DNA from: a virus
IMG/VR virus record: IMGVR_UViG_3300018875_000038
Coordinates: 1 to 39,661 of that record
DNA length: 39,661 nt
Strand: one strand, 5' to 3'
Under the pieces are notes generated by a model. That model did not search any database and was not told where the DNA came from. It saw only the letters and a list, made by a program, of their open reading frames with translations. This document shows, one piece after another, positions 19,501-27,446 of the stretch. Numbering within the stretch: the first letter of the stretch is position 1; every line of letters starts with the position of its first letter. The translations under genes and the position numbers were made by a program.

Positions 19501-21396
19501 ATGGACAGCATGAACGCCACAGAAGCGCCCGCTGCCGCAGGGCAGGAGGGCACGCAAGACGCGGAATACCTGGCTCGCCTCAAGAGCATGTTCGAGGAGG
19601 CGCGCAACACGACGGAATCGGCCCGCAAAGAGGCTGAAACCGACCTCGACTACTACCATGGCCAGCAATGGACCAAGGCGGAGCTTTCCGAGCTGAAAAA
19701 GCGCCGTCAGCCGCCGATCACGTACAACCTGATCCGGGTGAAGATCGAGAGCATTTGCGGCGTCGAGGAGAAGACACAGACGAGCCCGAAGGCTTGGCCT
19801 CGGACACCCGCCGATGAAGATGCAGCGGAGGTTGCCACCGACGTTTTGCGCTACGTGACGGACCTGAACCGCTTCGACAAGACCCGCATCGATGTCTTGC
19901 GCGACATGCTCGTGAGCGGCACTGGCGGCGCCATTGTCGAGGTGCAGCCCAAGGGGCAGCGGTTCGACATCATCATTCGCAAGATGCGCTGGGAAACCAT
20001 CGTCTATGATCCGTTTTCCCGCGAAACCGACTTTTCGGACGCCCGTTATCTCGGAACCGCGATCTGGATGAACGACAGCGACGTGATCGCCATGTACGGC
20101 GATCGGGCGCGTCCAGCGATCGAGGCATCGCTTGCCGATCCGGGGCTATCTCGGGCAGGGCAGGCGACGGACAGCTACTCAGACCGGCCCAACTTCACAT
20201 GGGCCGATGAAAAGCGCCGCCGTGTGCTTGTCGTGGAGCTTTATCACCGCGAGGGTAATGCGTGGCAGCACTGCGTTTTCACGGGTGGCGGTGTCATTCT
20301 CGCGGGGCCGTCATCCTATCTCGATGCCGACGGTGTTCCGAGCTGCCCGATTGAGCTGGTTTCAGCCTATGTGAACCGGGAGAATGAGCGGTACGGCCTC
20401 GTCCGCGACATGCGCTCGCCTCAAGATGAAGTGAACCACCGCCGCTCGAAGCTGCTGCACCTGCTGAACACCCGACAGACGTGGCGCAAGGAGGGCTCCA
20501 TCGCTGCCAAGGACCCGCAGGCGCTGCGCCGCGAACTGAACAAGCCCGACGGTGACGTGGTGATTGCGAAATCCGCGACGTGGAACGAGGACGTCGGGAT
20601 CATCGACACCAACACACAAATGCAGGGGCAGGCCGAACTCCTGCAGGACGCCAAAACCTTCCTGGATCGCTTGGGGCCGAATGCCGGGTTGATGGGCCGC
20701 GGTACGGAAGATCAGTCCGGCCGGGCTATTCTGGCGCAGCAACAGGCCGGTCTAGCCGAGTTGGCTACGATCTTCGGGGCGCACAATGACTGGGTGCTGC
20801 GGATTTACCGCCAGATCTGGGCGCGGGCTCGCCAGTTCTGGAACGAACCCATGTTCATCCGCGTCACGGATGACATCGGCTCCCCGAAGTTCGTCCAGGT
20901 CAATGAGATCGTCGGTTACGAGACGGTGATGGACCAGAATGGTCTGCCCGCGATGCAGCTCGTCCAAGATCCGTCCACCGGTCGGCAAACTGCGAAGCCG
21001 CTGCCGCCTCAGCCGATCATGCGGAATCGACTTTCGGAGATGGGCGTTGACCTGATCGTGGATCGTGTCGAGGCGACGGCGAACCTCCAAGCCGAAGAGT
21101 TCCAGACTCTCGCGGACCTGGCCCGCAACGGCATGCCGATCCCGCCGCAGGCCATCATCATCGCGTCGTCACTACGGAATAAGCAGCAGATCCTCGATGC
21201 AATCGAGCAGCAAACGGCTGGTCCTGCGCCCGATCCGGCCGCTGTGGAATTGGCGCAGCGTCAGGCCATGGCAGAGGTCGCCAAAACCGAAGCGCAGGCC
21301 ACGGAACACGCCGCAAAGGCACAGAAAACGCAGGTCGAGGCGCAACGGGCCATGATGTCGCCGGTCGTGGCGCCGATGCCAGGCCCGCTGCAATAG
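19501..21396 (+). CDS. P22-like portal protein
   Basis: 631 residues. The opening YLARLKSMFEEARNTTESAR, then DYYHGQQWTKAELSELKKRR and QPPITYNLIRVKIESICGVE, is typical of P22-type portals. Mid-protein segments (RWETIVYDPFSRETDFSDAR; RYGLVRDMRSPQDEVNHRRS) match wing and stem regions. The C-terminus is a long helical Ala/Gln/Glu-rich barrel (LAQRQAMAEVAKTEAQATEH). It forms the dodecameric DNA channel at one capsid vertex. Length fits the family. A terminator follows directly. Confidence 0.9.
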   Translation: MDSMNATEAPAAAGQEGTQDAEYLARLKSMFEEARNTTESARKEAETDLDYYHGQQWTKAELSELKKRRQPPITYNLIRVKIESICGVEEKTQTSPKAWPRTPADEDAAEVATDVLRYVTDLNRFDKTRIDVLRDMLVSGTGGAIVEVQPKGQRFDIIIRKMRWETIVYDPFSRETDFSDARYLGTAIWMNDSDVIAMYGDRARPAIEASLADPGLSRAGQATDSYSDRPNFTWADEKRRRVLVVELYHREGNAWQHCVFTGGGVILAGPSSYLDADGVPSCPIELVSAYVNRENERYGLVRDMRSPQDEVNHRRSKLLHLLNTRQTWRKEGSIAAKDPQALRRELNKPDGDVVIAKSATWNEDVGIIDTNTQMQGQAELLQDAKTFLDRLGPNAGLMGRGTEDQSGRAILAQQQAGLAELATIFGAHNDWVLRIYRQIWARARQFWNEPMFIRVTDDIGSPKFVQVNEIVGYETVMDQNGLPAMQLVQDPSTGRQTAKPLPPQPIMRNRLSEMGVDLIVDRVEATANLQAEEFQTLADLARNGMPIPPQAIIIASSLRNKQQILDAIEQQTAGPAPDPAAVELAQRQAMAEVAKTEAQATEHAAKAQKTQVEAQRAMMSPVVAPMPGPLQ

Positions 21397-21423
21397 CCGC
21401 CTGAGACAATCCGAGATCGAACG

Positions 21424-21448
21424 AGCCCCGCCAAGTGCGGGGCTTTTT
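21424..21448 (+). terminator. Intrinsic terminator after the portal gene
   Basis: AGCCCCGC and GCGGGGCT (21424-21431 and 21437-21444) form an 8-bp stem with a 5-base loop, followed by a short T run. It separates the portal gene from the scaffold gene inside the late block. Confidence 0.8.
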
Positions 21449-21560
21449 CGTGGGTGCCGCCGACCCTGACGGGCGCATTCCGAGTGCCGGTGCTCGCATC
21501 ACCGGACCCGCCGCCGGGGAACGGGCGCTCCCGTGACGACGACGAGACAGGTCGACTCCA

Positions 21561-22397
21561 ATGGACGACAACACTCCTGGTTTCTTGAACGACGAACTCC
21601 TGAATCAGCCCGACACGCCGGCAACGGCGGCCCCTCAGGGCGCACCGGTACCGGCATCGGAGCCGCCCCCGAACGCTGCGGCGCAAGCCCCAGCACAAGG
21701 GGAGGCAACACCCGCCGCCACCGCCACAGCTGTTCAGCCGATGACAGCCCCGGCAACTCCGGCATCGTCCGAGCCGCACCATGTGCCGCTCGTCGCGCTG
21801 CTGGACACGCGGGAAAAGCTCAAGGAGCTGCAAACTGAGCGGGATCAGCTCAGGTCGCAACTCGAAGAACTGCAACGGCAAAACCAGCCGCCGCAGAAAC
21901 CGCAGCTTCCAGACCAGTTCACCGATCCCGAGGGATTCGCGCAGGCTGTCCTTGCTCAGGCCGAGCAGGCGGCACTCAGCCGGATCATCGGCAATAGCCT
22001 GGACGCTGCTGAGGAGCGCTACGGCGATACATTCAGGCAAGCTTTCGCCGCCGTCGAGAAGAACCCGGATGTCGTCCGGCAAGTATTGGCTTCGCGTGAT
22101 CCCGGCGAAGCCATCGTGAAGTGGTATCAGCGCCAGCAGATCGTCACCGCCATTCCCGAGGACATCACTGACCTCGATGAATGGGTGAAGCAGCGCTACG
22201 CCGCAATGACCGCACAGGCCGCACAGCCGACGTCCGGTGTCCCCGGTGCCCAGGGTGCTGCCCCGGTCGCCCCTCACATCCAGCAACCCGCGGCTCCGGC
22301 CGCTCCTCCGCCGTCTCTCGCCAGCGCCCCAGGCTCAGCGAACGCATTTCAGGATCAAGTTCCTGACAGCGCATTTGCCTATGCCTTCGGTCGCTGA
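21561..22397 (+). CDS. Scaffolding protein
   Basis: 278 residues: a Pro/Ala-rich flexible N-terminus (1-75), a coiled coil at about 88-115 (REKLKELQTERDQLRSQLEE), a helical middle (GFAQAVLAQAEQAALSRIIG; RQAFAAVEKNPDVVRQVL), and a Pro/Ala-rich tail ending QVPDSAFAYAFGR. Composition and position between portal and capsid genes fit P22-type scaffolding, which guides prohead assembly and then leaves. The Shine-Dalgarno is weak. Confidence 0.75.
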   Translation: MDDNTPGFLNDELLNQPDTPATAAPQGAPVPASEPPPNAAAQAPAQGEATPAATATAVQPMTAPATPASSEPHHVPLVALLDTREKLKELQTERDQLRSQLEELQRQNQPPQKPQLPDQFTDPEGFAQAVLAQAEQAALSRIIGNSLDAAEERYGDTFRQAFAAVEKNPDVVRQVLASRDPGEAIVKWYQRQQIVTAIPEDITDLDEWVKQRYAAMTAQAAQPTSGVPGAQGAAPVAPHIQQPAAPAAPPPSLASAPGSANAFQDQVPDSAFAYAFGR

Positions 22398-22434
22398 CGG
22401 GCTCTGACGGCACGTCACGAAAGGAACAGCCATC

Positions 22435-23547
22435 ATGGCTACGATTGAACTCGCTCCTGCATCCAGGAAGAAGGTTTGGACCGCGAAGCGCTACGACGAA
22501 TATGTCCGCGCTTCCGGCTTCAAGCCTTTCATGGGCAAGGATGCCAACAAGATCATCCATGTGCGCTACGACCTGAAGAACGAGCGCGGCGACACCATCA
22601 ACATCCCGCTCTTCGCCAAGCTGCAGGGCGAGCCCAAGCGCGGCGCACAGCCGATCGAGGGCAATGAGAAGGGAATGGCGAACTTCAACTTCCCGATCTC
22701 GATTGATTGGGTCGGTGACGGTGTCGCAGTCTCCAATTCCGAGCAGTTCCGCACCGAGATTGAATTGCTCGATGCCGGCAAGGCCGGGCTCGTCAGCTTC
22801 ATGGGCGAGGTGACGCGCAACGACATCATCGATGCGCTGAACTCGAAGGGCGGTACCCGAGACGTCACCAACGTCGAGGGCTACAACCCGGCCTCAGCGG
22901 CTGTCCGCAACAACTGGGTCACCAAGAACAAGGATCGCGTGCTGTTCGGTGCCGATACGGCCAACTACAACGCGACCTTTGCCACGGCGCTCGGCAATGT
23001 GGACGCGGCGGACGACAAGCTGTCCAAGAAGGTTGTGCAGCTCGCTCGTTATGCGGCCCGGACCGCCAAGCGCATTGTCCGTCCTTCAATGGTGGAAGAG
23101 CGCAAGGGTATGTCCGGCGAGGGCGGCAACATCGTCGAATGCTACGTGATGTTCGTCGGCGGGCGGTCGTTCTACCACCTCAAGCAGGATGCGGAGCTGA
23201 AGGAAGATCTCCGCTACGCCATGGACCGCGGCGTGAACAATCCGCTGTTTCAGCCGGATGACCTGATGATCGATAACGTCATCATCCGCGAGATCCCGGA
23301 GATCACGGAACGGTGCTTGCTGGCTGGTGCTGGCAACGGCGGTGTGGACGTGGAGCCCTACTATCTCTGTGGTGCGCAGGCTGTCGGCTACGCCATCGGC
23401 CAGGACCCGAAGTTCACCACCGATGCGCGCGACTACGGGCACATCAACGGCGTCGCGGTGCGTGAGCTGCGCGGCATCGAGAAGACGGTCTTTGACGAGG
23501 TCGACCACGGCCTGGTGACCGGCTTCGTCGCAGCCCCGAACGCGTAA
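22435..23547 (+). CDS. Major capsid protein (N4-gp56 / DUF4043 type)
   Basis: 370 residues. Start VWTAKRYDEYVRASGFKPFM then GKDANKIIHVRYDLKNERGD, and ISIDWVGDGVAVSNSEQFRT, match the DUF4043 / N4-gp56 family of HK97-fold capsids. It forms the icosahedral shell. Length is in the family range. AGGAAC precedes the start. It follows the scaffold gene and precedes a decoration-type gene, as in other podoviruses of this group. Confidence 0.88.
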   Translation: MATIELAPASRKKVWTAKRYDEYVRASGFKPFMGKDANKIIHVRYDLKNERGDTINIPLFAKLQGEPKRGAQPIEGNEKGMANFNFPISIDWVGDGVAVSNSEQFRTEIELLDAGKAGLVSFMGEVTRNDIIDALNSKGGTRDVTNVEGYNPASAAVRNNWVTKNKDRVLFGADTANYNATFATALGNVDAADDKLSKKVVQLARYAARTAKRIVRPSMVEERKGMSGEGGNIVECYVMFVGGRSFYHLKQDAELKEDLRYAMDRGVNNPLFQPDDLMIDNVIIREIPEITERCLLAGAGNGGVDVEPYYLCGAQAVGYAIGQDPKFTTDARDYGHINGVAVRELRGIEKTVFDEVDHGLVTGFVAAPNA

Positions 23548-23577
23548 GCGCACATCCCGCTGACACACTGAACCCGA

Positions 23578-23598
23578 GGGCGCTCCGGCGCCCTTTTT
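23578..23598 (+). terminator. Intrinsic terminator after the capsid gene
   Basis: GGGCGC-TCCG-GCGCCC followed by TTTTT. The stem is 6 bp with a 4-base loop. It lies 30 bp after the capsid stop. Confidence 0.78.
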
Positions 23599-23624
23599 CG
23601 TTCCTCGTTCAAAGGAAACATCCC

Positions 23625-24044
23625 ATGTTCAATGCAAACCAGCCCGTCCGCACCACGGACGCGAGCGGCCACGGCGTTGGTAGCAGCGCCAAGGTGGCGA
23701 GCGGCGAATACTCGCTTTCCGCCGCGCTCACCCTCAACCAGGTTATCCCGATGGTCCCGGTGCCGACCGGAGCCCGCATCCTCGATACGATCCTCTCTAC
23801 TGACGATCTCGATGGCGGCGCCGGTCTCACCCTCGATGTAGGCGACGGCGACGATCCCGACCGCTTCATTGCGGCTTCTGATGTCGGCCAGGGCGGCGGC
23901 ATTGCCCGTCTTGGCACCCATATCGGGCACCTGCACCGGTACGCCGCTTCTGACACCGTGGACGTGACCGTGAAGGCGGCTCCGGCGGCGGGTGTTGCCT
24001 CAGGCAAGATCCGGCTGACGGTCCTCTACGTCATCGAAGGCTAA
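23625..24044 (+). CDS. Capsid decoration / head protein candidate
   Basis: 139 residues, beta-rich, with VPTGARILDTILSTDDLDGG and then AGLTLDVGDGDDPDRFIAAS, and a Gly-rich segment before HIGHLHRYAASDTVDV. This pattern is common in small proteins just after capsid genes of podovirus-like phages, where they may decorate or cement the shell. No Cys or catalytic motif. Flanked by terminators on both sides, so possibly made in different amounts from its neighbours. Confidence 0.55.
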   Translation: MFNANQPVRTTDASGHGVGSSAKVASGEYSLSAALTLNQVIPMVPVPTGARILDTILSTDDLDGGAGLTLDVGDGDDPDRFIAASDVGQGGGIARLGTHIGHLHRYAASDTVDVTVKAAPAAGVASGKIRLTVLYVIEG

Positions 24045-24046
24045 CC

Positions 24047-24076
24047 GGCGGGCGGCTTCGGTCGCCTGCCCCTTTT
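24047..24076 (+). terminator. Intrinsic terminator with UUCG loop
   Basis: GGCGGGCGGC and GTCGCCTGCC (24047-24056, 24061-24070) form a 10-bp stem (two G-T pairs) closed by TTCG, the very stable tetraloop, followed by CCTTTT. Confidence 0.82.
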
Positions 24077-24095
24077 CACTCACTCAGAGGCCGCC

Positions 24096-24533
24096 ATGAA
24101 GAAATTCGTCACTTACCTACCGCCCGAGAACAGCCACGACTTTCCGCGGGTGACCTTCCAATTCGGGTACCGCTTTCCCGCAGGCGAGGCAGTCGAGGTT
24201 TCAGACCCAAAATCCCTTCGGAAGCTCGCCGGCAATAAGCTGTTTGTCGTGGCCGATGAGCCCGTTGGGAAGCGCCCGCCCAGCAGCGGCGATGCTGAGG
24301 CCTTGAGCGCTGCGAGAGCCGAAATCGATCACCTCAAGTCCGTGATCACGGATGGGCTGGCTGCCAATGAACGGCAGGCTGAGCAAATCAAGAGCCTCAC
24401 CGAGCATCTGCAGGCCGCCAAAGCTGAAAACGAGAGACTGAAATCAGAACTCGATGCGGCAACAGCGCAGCTCGAGGAACTGACTAAGCAGCAGGCTGAG
24501 TCACAGCAGCCGAAGGCTGGCAGCAAGAAGTAA
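24096..24533 (+). CDS. Hypothetical virion-region protein with C-terminal coiled coil
   Basis: 145 residues. N-terminal 50 residues read FPRVTFQFGYRFPAGEAVEV, a small beta domain. From residue 68 to 135 it is a long coiled coil (ARAEIDHLKSVITDGLAANE; QAAKAENERLKSELDAATAQ), ending QPKAGSKK. The position between decoration and tail-accessory genes suggests a head or head-tail joining role. Not assignable further. Confidence 0.6.
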   Translation: MKKFVTYLPPENSHDFPRVTFQFGYRFPAGEAVEVSDPKSLRKLAGNKLFVVADEPVGKRPPSSGDAEALSAARAEIDHLKSVITDGLAANERQAEQIKSLTEHLQAAKAENERLKSELDAATAQLEELTKQQAESQQPKAGSKK

Positions 24534-24538
24534 TCCAG

Positions 24539-24566
24539 GCCCGCGGGGTCGCTCGCGGGCTTCTCG
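24539..24566 (+). terminator. Weak hairpin terminator
   Basis: GCCCGCG (24539-24545) pairs with CGCGGGC (24554-24560), with an 8-base loop and then TTCTCG. The poor T tract makes partial read-through likely. Confidence 0.5.
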
Positions 24567-24581
24567 TTCAAGGCACGTCAC

Positions 24582-24944
24582 ATGGCCGTCACCAAGGCTC
24601 AACTATTCAAGCACGCGCTGCATGTGCTCGGGGTGCTCGCCAACGGGCAGAGCGTATCTGCTGAGGATGCCGATACCCTGGAGCCCATCATGGCGAGCGT
24701 CGTGGCTCTTCTCGCCACCAAGCGCGTGATCGCGCTGTCCTCAGAGCTGGCAGCCGATGCCTTCCCCGACGAGCTGTTGCTGCCGCTCGGCGTCATTCTG
24801 GCCCGGCACGCCGCTGCAACTTACGGCATTTCGGGAAACGACCTCGCGGTCATCAAAGTCATGTCCGACGACGCCGAGGACGACATCCGCGCCATGTTCC
24901 CGAGCGAGCGCGGTGCTCAGCCGACACCGGGGACCTATTTCTGA
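24582..24944 (+). CDS. gp4-like tail accessory / head completion protein
   Basis: 120 residues, mostly helical: KAQLFKHALHVLGVLANGQS, then LEPIMASVVALLATKRVIA, and LPLGVILARHAAATYGISGN. It resembles P22 gp4-type neck proteins, which bind the portal after packaging. It is directly followed by a gp10-like gene in overlapping frame (TGATG), the P22 gene order. Shorter than P22 gp4, so the match is tentative. Confidence 0.62.
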   Translation: MAVTKAQLFKHALHVLGVLANGQSVSAEDADTLEPIMASVVALLATKRVIALSSELAADAFPDELLLPLGVILARHAAATYGISGNDLAVIKVMSDDAEDDIRAMFPSERGAQPTPGTYF

Positions 24945-26362
24945 TGGTCGCCATTCCGTTTCCGACCTCCTCGCGTCCCGGCGAGCGGCCGGCGCTCGGC
25001 CAAGGACGGCTCGTGAACGCCTTTGCCACCAAAGAGGGCAAGGCCATTCGCTGGAAGCGCGTCCCGGGGCTGAAAGTCTTTGCTGAGCCCTCGCAGGCGG
25101 TGGCTTCGGTATTCACGGGCCCGCGTGGGCTGTTCTGGAGCGGCAACGATCTCGTCGTTGCCGTCAAGGATCGCATCGCCCGGCTCAACTCGTCGGGCAC
25201 GATCACGATGCTTAACGGCACCTTTGCCGGTGACACGCCGGTGACGATCGCGCGGAACAACAACGCGACGCCGGACATCGTTGCGGTTGCTTCGGCCAGT
25301 GTTGTCACCATCGGCGCATCGTCTATTTCGCCCTATGGCGACGGCGATGTCGGGGTGCCGAACTCGGTTTCGTCTCTCGACGGGTACCTGATCTTCACCT
25401 ACGGCGACGGCACGATCCGCGCCACGGGCCTGAACACCATCAGCGTTGATGGGCTCTCTTCCACCAAGGCAGAGAGCAACCCGGACGGGCTTTTGCGTGG
25501 CCTCGTTTCGGCGCAGCTCTTCTATGCCATGGGGCAGGCCTCGATTGAGGTTTACCAGGATGTCGGAAAGTCGCCGTTCCCGCTCGAGCGGGTCGCCGTG
25601 ATCCCGGTGGGGCTCATGGCGCCGTTCGCGGTCGCCGGAGGACAACAGGAAGGCTGGGACACGCAACCCATCTTCGTGGCCCGGGACGGCACTGTGCGCC
25701 GGCTGAGCGGCTATCAGGAAGAGATCGTTTCGACTCCGGACGTGGTTCGGGACATCCTTGCGGTGACCGAAAAGAGCACACTCGTAGCGAGCGTCTACGT
25801 CGTCGGTGAAACGGCGATCTGGTCGCTCTCGTCACCTTCCTGGACATGGGAGCTCAACGTTTCGACGGGTGAATGGCACCAGCGCCGCAGCTACGGGCTG
25901 AACCGCTGGCGTGCCGCCTTCTCGGCCAATGCCTTCGACAAGTGGATTGTCGGTGACACCCAAAGCGGGACGCTGTTCGAGGTTTCGGCGGCGGCTCAAA
26001 TGGAAGGGGCGGACCCGCTCATTTTCGAGGTCGAGAGCGAGTCCGTGAAGAGCTTTCCGGCTCGCATCCAGTGCCGGCGTGCCGACTTCGATTTCGTGGT
26101 CGGCTACGGTGAAGAAGAAGGGCGCGACCCGATCGAGCTCAATCCGCAGGTTGAGATTTCATGGTCCGATGACGGCGGCGTGACCTGGGGCACGCCAGTA
26201 CACCGGCCGCTCGGGCGCGAGGGCAGGTTCGGACAACTCGTTTCCGTCCTCAACACCGGTCAGGCAGGAGCGCAGGGCCGGAAGTGGCGGCTCCGGGTCT
26301 CCGATCCCGTCGATTGCACGCTGATGGGTGGCGACATGCAGGCCACGGCAAGGATCGTCTGA
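24944..26362 (+). CDS. gp10-like packaged-DNA stabilization protein
   Basis: 472 residues with beta-propeller character: repeated 'W-S-g-x-L-v-v-a-v' strands (GPRGLFWSGNDLVVAVKDRI), LDGYLIFTYGDGTIRATGLN, GGQQEGWDTQPIFVARDGTV, ETAIWSLSSPSWTWELNVST. It matches the P22 gp10 family, which closes the tail end below gp4. Start overlaps the upstream stop (TGATG). Length is close to P22 gp10. Confidence 0.85.
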   Translation: MVAIPFPTSSRPGERPALGQGRLVNAFATKEGKAIRWKRVPGLKVFAEPSQAVASVFTGPRGLFWSGNDLVVAVKDRIARLNSSGTITMLNGTFAGDTPVTIARNNNATPDIVAVASASVVTIGASSISPYGDGDVGVPNSVSSLDGYLIFTYGDGTIRATGLNTISVDGLSSTKAESNPDGLLRGLVSAQLFYAMGQASIEVYQDVGKSPFPLERVAVIPVGLMAPFAVAGGQQEGWDTQPIFVARDGTVRRLSGYQEEIVSTPDVVRDILAVTEKSTLVASVYVVGETAIWSLSSPSWTWELNVSTGEWHQRRSYGLNRWRAAFSANAFDKWIVGDTQSGTLFEVSAAAQMEGADPLIFEVESESVKSFPARIQCRRADFDFVVGYGEEEGRDPIELNPQVEISWSDDGGVTWGTPVHRPLGREGRFGQLVSVLNTGQAGAQGRKWRLRVSDPVDCTLMGGDMQATARIV

Positions 26363-26505
26363 TGCCGGTCACTGACAAGCCGCCACAGGTGCCACCGCCT
26401 GGCACCATTCTGATCGATGCCCAAGGACGCCTGACCAAGCAGGGCTATGACTTCCTGATCGCCCTGGTCCGCTACCTCGAAAAGCTTCGCGCCGCGATAC
26501 CGTAG
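26362..26505 (+). CDS. Small protein between gp10-like and ejection genes
   Basis: 47 residues from the TGATG junction at 26362: MPVTDKPPQVPPPGTILIDA then QGRLTKQGYDFLIALVRYLE, ending RAAIP. Soluble, half flexible and half helical. It is where P22 has the tail-needle gene, but it is far too short for a trimeric needle. Small proteins of this type occur in several alphaproteobacterial podovirus genomes. Confidence 0.6.
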   Translation: MPVTDKPPQVPPPGTILIDAQGRLTKQGYDFLIALVRYLEKLRAAIP

Positions 26506-26513
26506 GGTCTGAC

Positions 26514-27443
26514 ATGAGCAATCCGTTTTCCGCCAAGAACGCCCGCAAAGCGGCCATCTGGACGGCCTCTTACCTCGACGGGAAACAGGGAGAAGCCTTT
26601 GGCCTCATGGACAAGGGCAAGCAGGCTGCTCAGGGCTACTTGGACCAGAGCAAGGCCGGGTACGGCACGGCCTACGATCAGGCTCGCACGCTGCTGACCA
26701 AGGGCTACGGCGACGCCAACACGGCCCTGACGAGCGCCAAGAGCCATTGGCAGCCTTACCAGGAGAGCGGCGTCAGGGCGAACGCGGCCTATGACGATGC
26801 TATGGGGCTCAACGGGGCGGAAGGTCGGGCCCGGGCCACGGACGCCTTTCGATCCAATCCCGGCTACGAGTGGATGCGCGATCAAGGCATGGACTCGATC
26901 ATGCGGACCGCGGCTGCACGCGGCGGGCTCAGCTCCGGCAACACGTCGGTCGATCTTCTGAAATACACCACGGGCTTGGCCGACCAGACCTATGGGAACT
27001 ACCTCGAACGCCTGCGCCCGATCATTCAAGGCGGCCAGACCGCCGCCGCCGGCATGTCTCAGGTCGACTCGCTCGTGGCGCAGCTCGCGCAACAGCGCGG
27101 GCGGGACCAAGCCAATCTCGAAACCGGACTCGCCGACAAAATCGCGGCGCTGAATACTGGCCATGCCGGTCTCGAAAGCGATCTCGCCAACAACAAGGCG
27201 AACGTGCTGCTCGACATCGCCGGCCAGACCGCCCAGGCCGGACAGAATGCCTTTGCGGCGGCCGACAAAGCGGCGGCGAACCGCTTCGGCGCCATCACAG
27301 GCGGCATCGAACTGGCAACCAAGCTGCTCAGCGCCGCCTTTGGTGGCCCGGCGGCCGCTGCCGGTGGGGCAGGCGGCGGGGCCGGAGGGGGCGGCGGGTT
27401 CATGCAAGGCATTCAGTCATTCCTCAAGGGCTTTGGGGGTTAG
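26514..27443 (+). CDS. DNA transfer / ejection protein (gp7-like)
   Basis: 309 residues, Ala/Gly/Gln-rich and helical: GEAFGLMDKGKQAAQGYLDQ, SKAGYGTAYDQARTLLTKGY, SNPGYEWMRDQGMDSIMRTA, and RGGLSSGNTSVDLLKYTTGL. 'NPGYEWMRDQG' is a hallmark of the gp7-like ejection proteins. It ends in a Gly-rich segment and MQGIQSFLKGFGG. It should be packed in the capsid and injected with the DNA. First of three ejection genes. Confidence 0.78.
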   Translation: MSNPFSAKNARKAAIWTASYLDGKQGEAFGLMDKGKQAAQGYLDQSKAGYGTAYDQARTLLTKGYGDANTALTSAKSHWQPYQESGVRANAAYDDAMGLNGAEGRARATDAFRSNPGYEWMRDQGMDSIMRTAAARGGLSSGNTSVDLLKYTTGLADQTYGNYLERLRPIIQGGQTAAAGMSQVDSLVAQLAQQRGRDQANLETGLADKIAALNTGHAGLESDLANNKANVLLDIAGQTAQAGQNAFAAADKAAANRFGAITGGIELATKLLSAAFGGPAAAAGGAGGGAGGGGGFMQGIQSFLKGFGG

Positions 27444-27446
27444 CCG

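Noticed and set aside
21261-22286. Minus-strand frame of 341 codons over portal end and scaffold
   Set aside because: GC-rich antisense shadow of the portal and scaffold genes; it crosses the terminator and has no domain.
24935-25666. Minus-strand frame of 243 codons over the gp10-like gene
   Set aside because: Arg/Asp-rich shadow frame against a well-supported beta-propeller protein.
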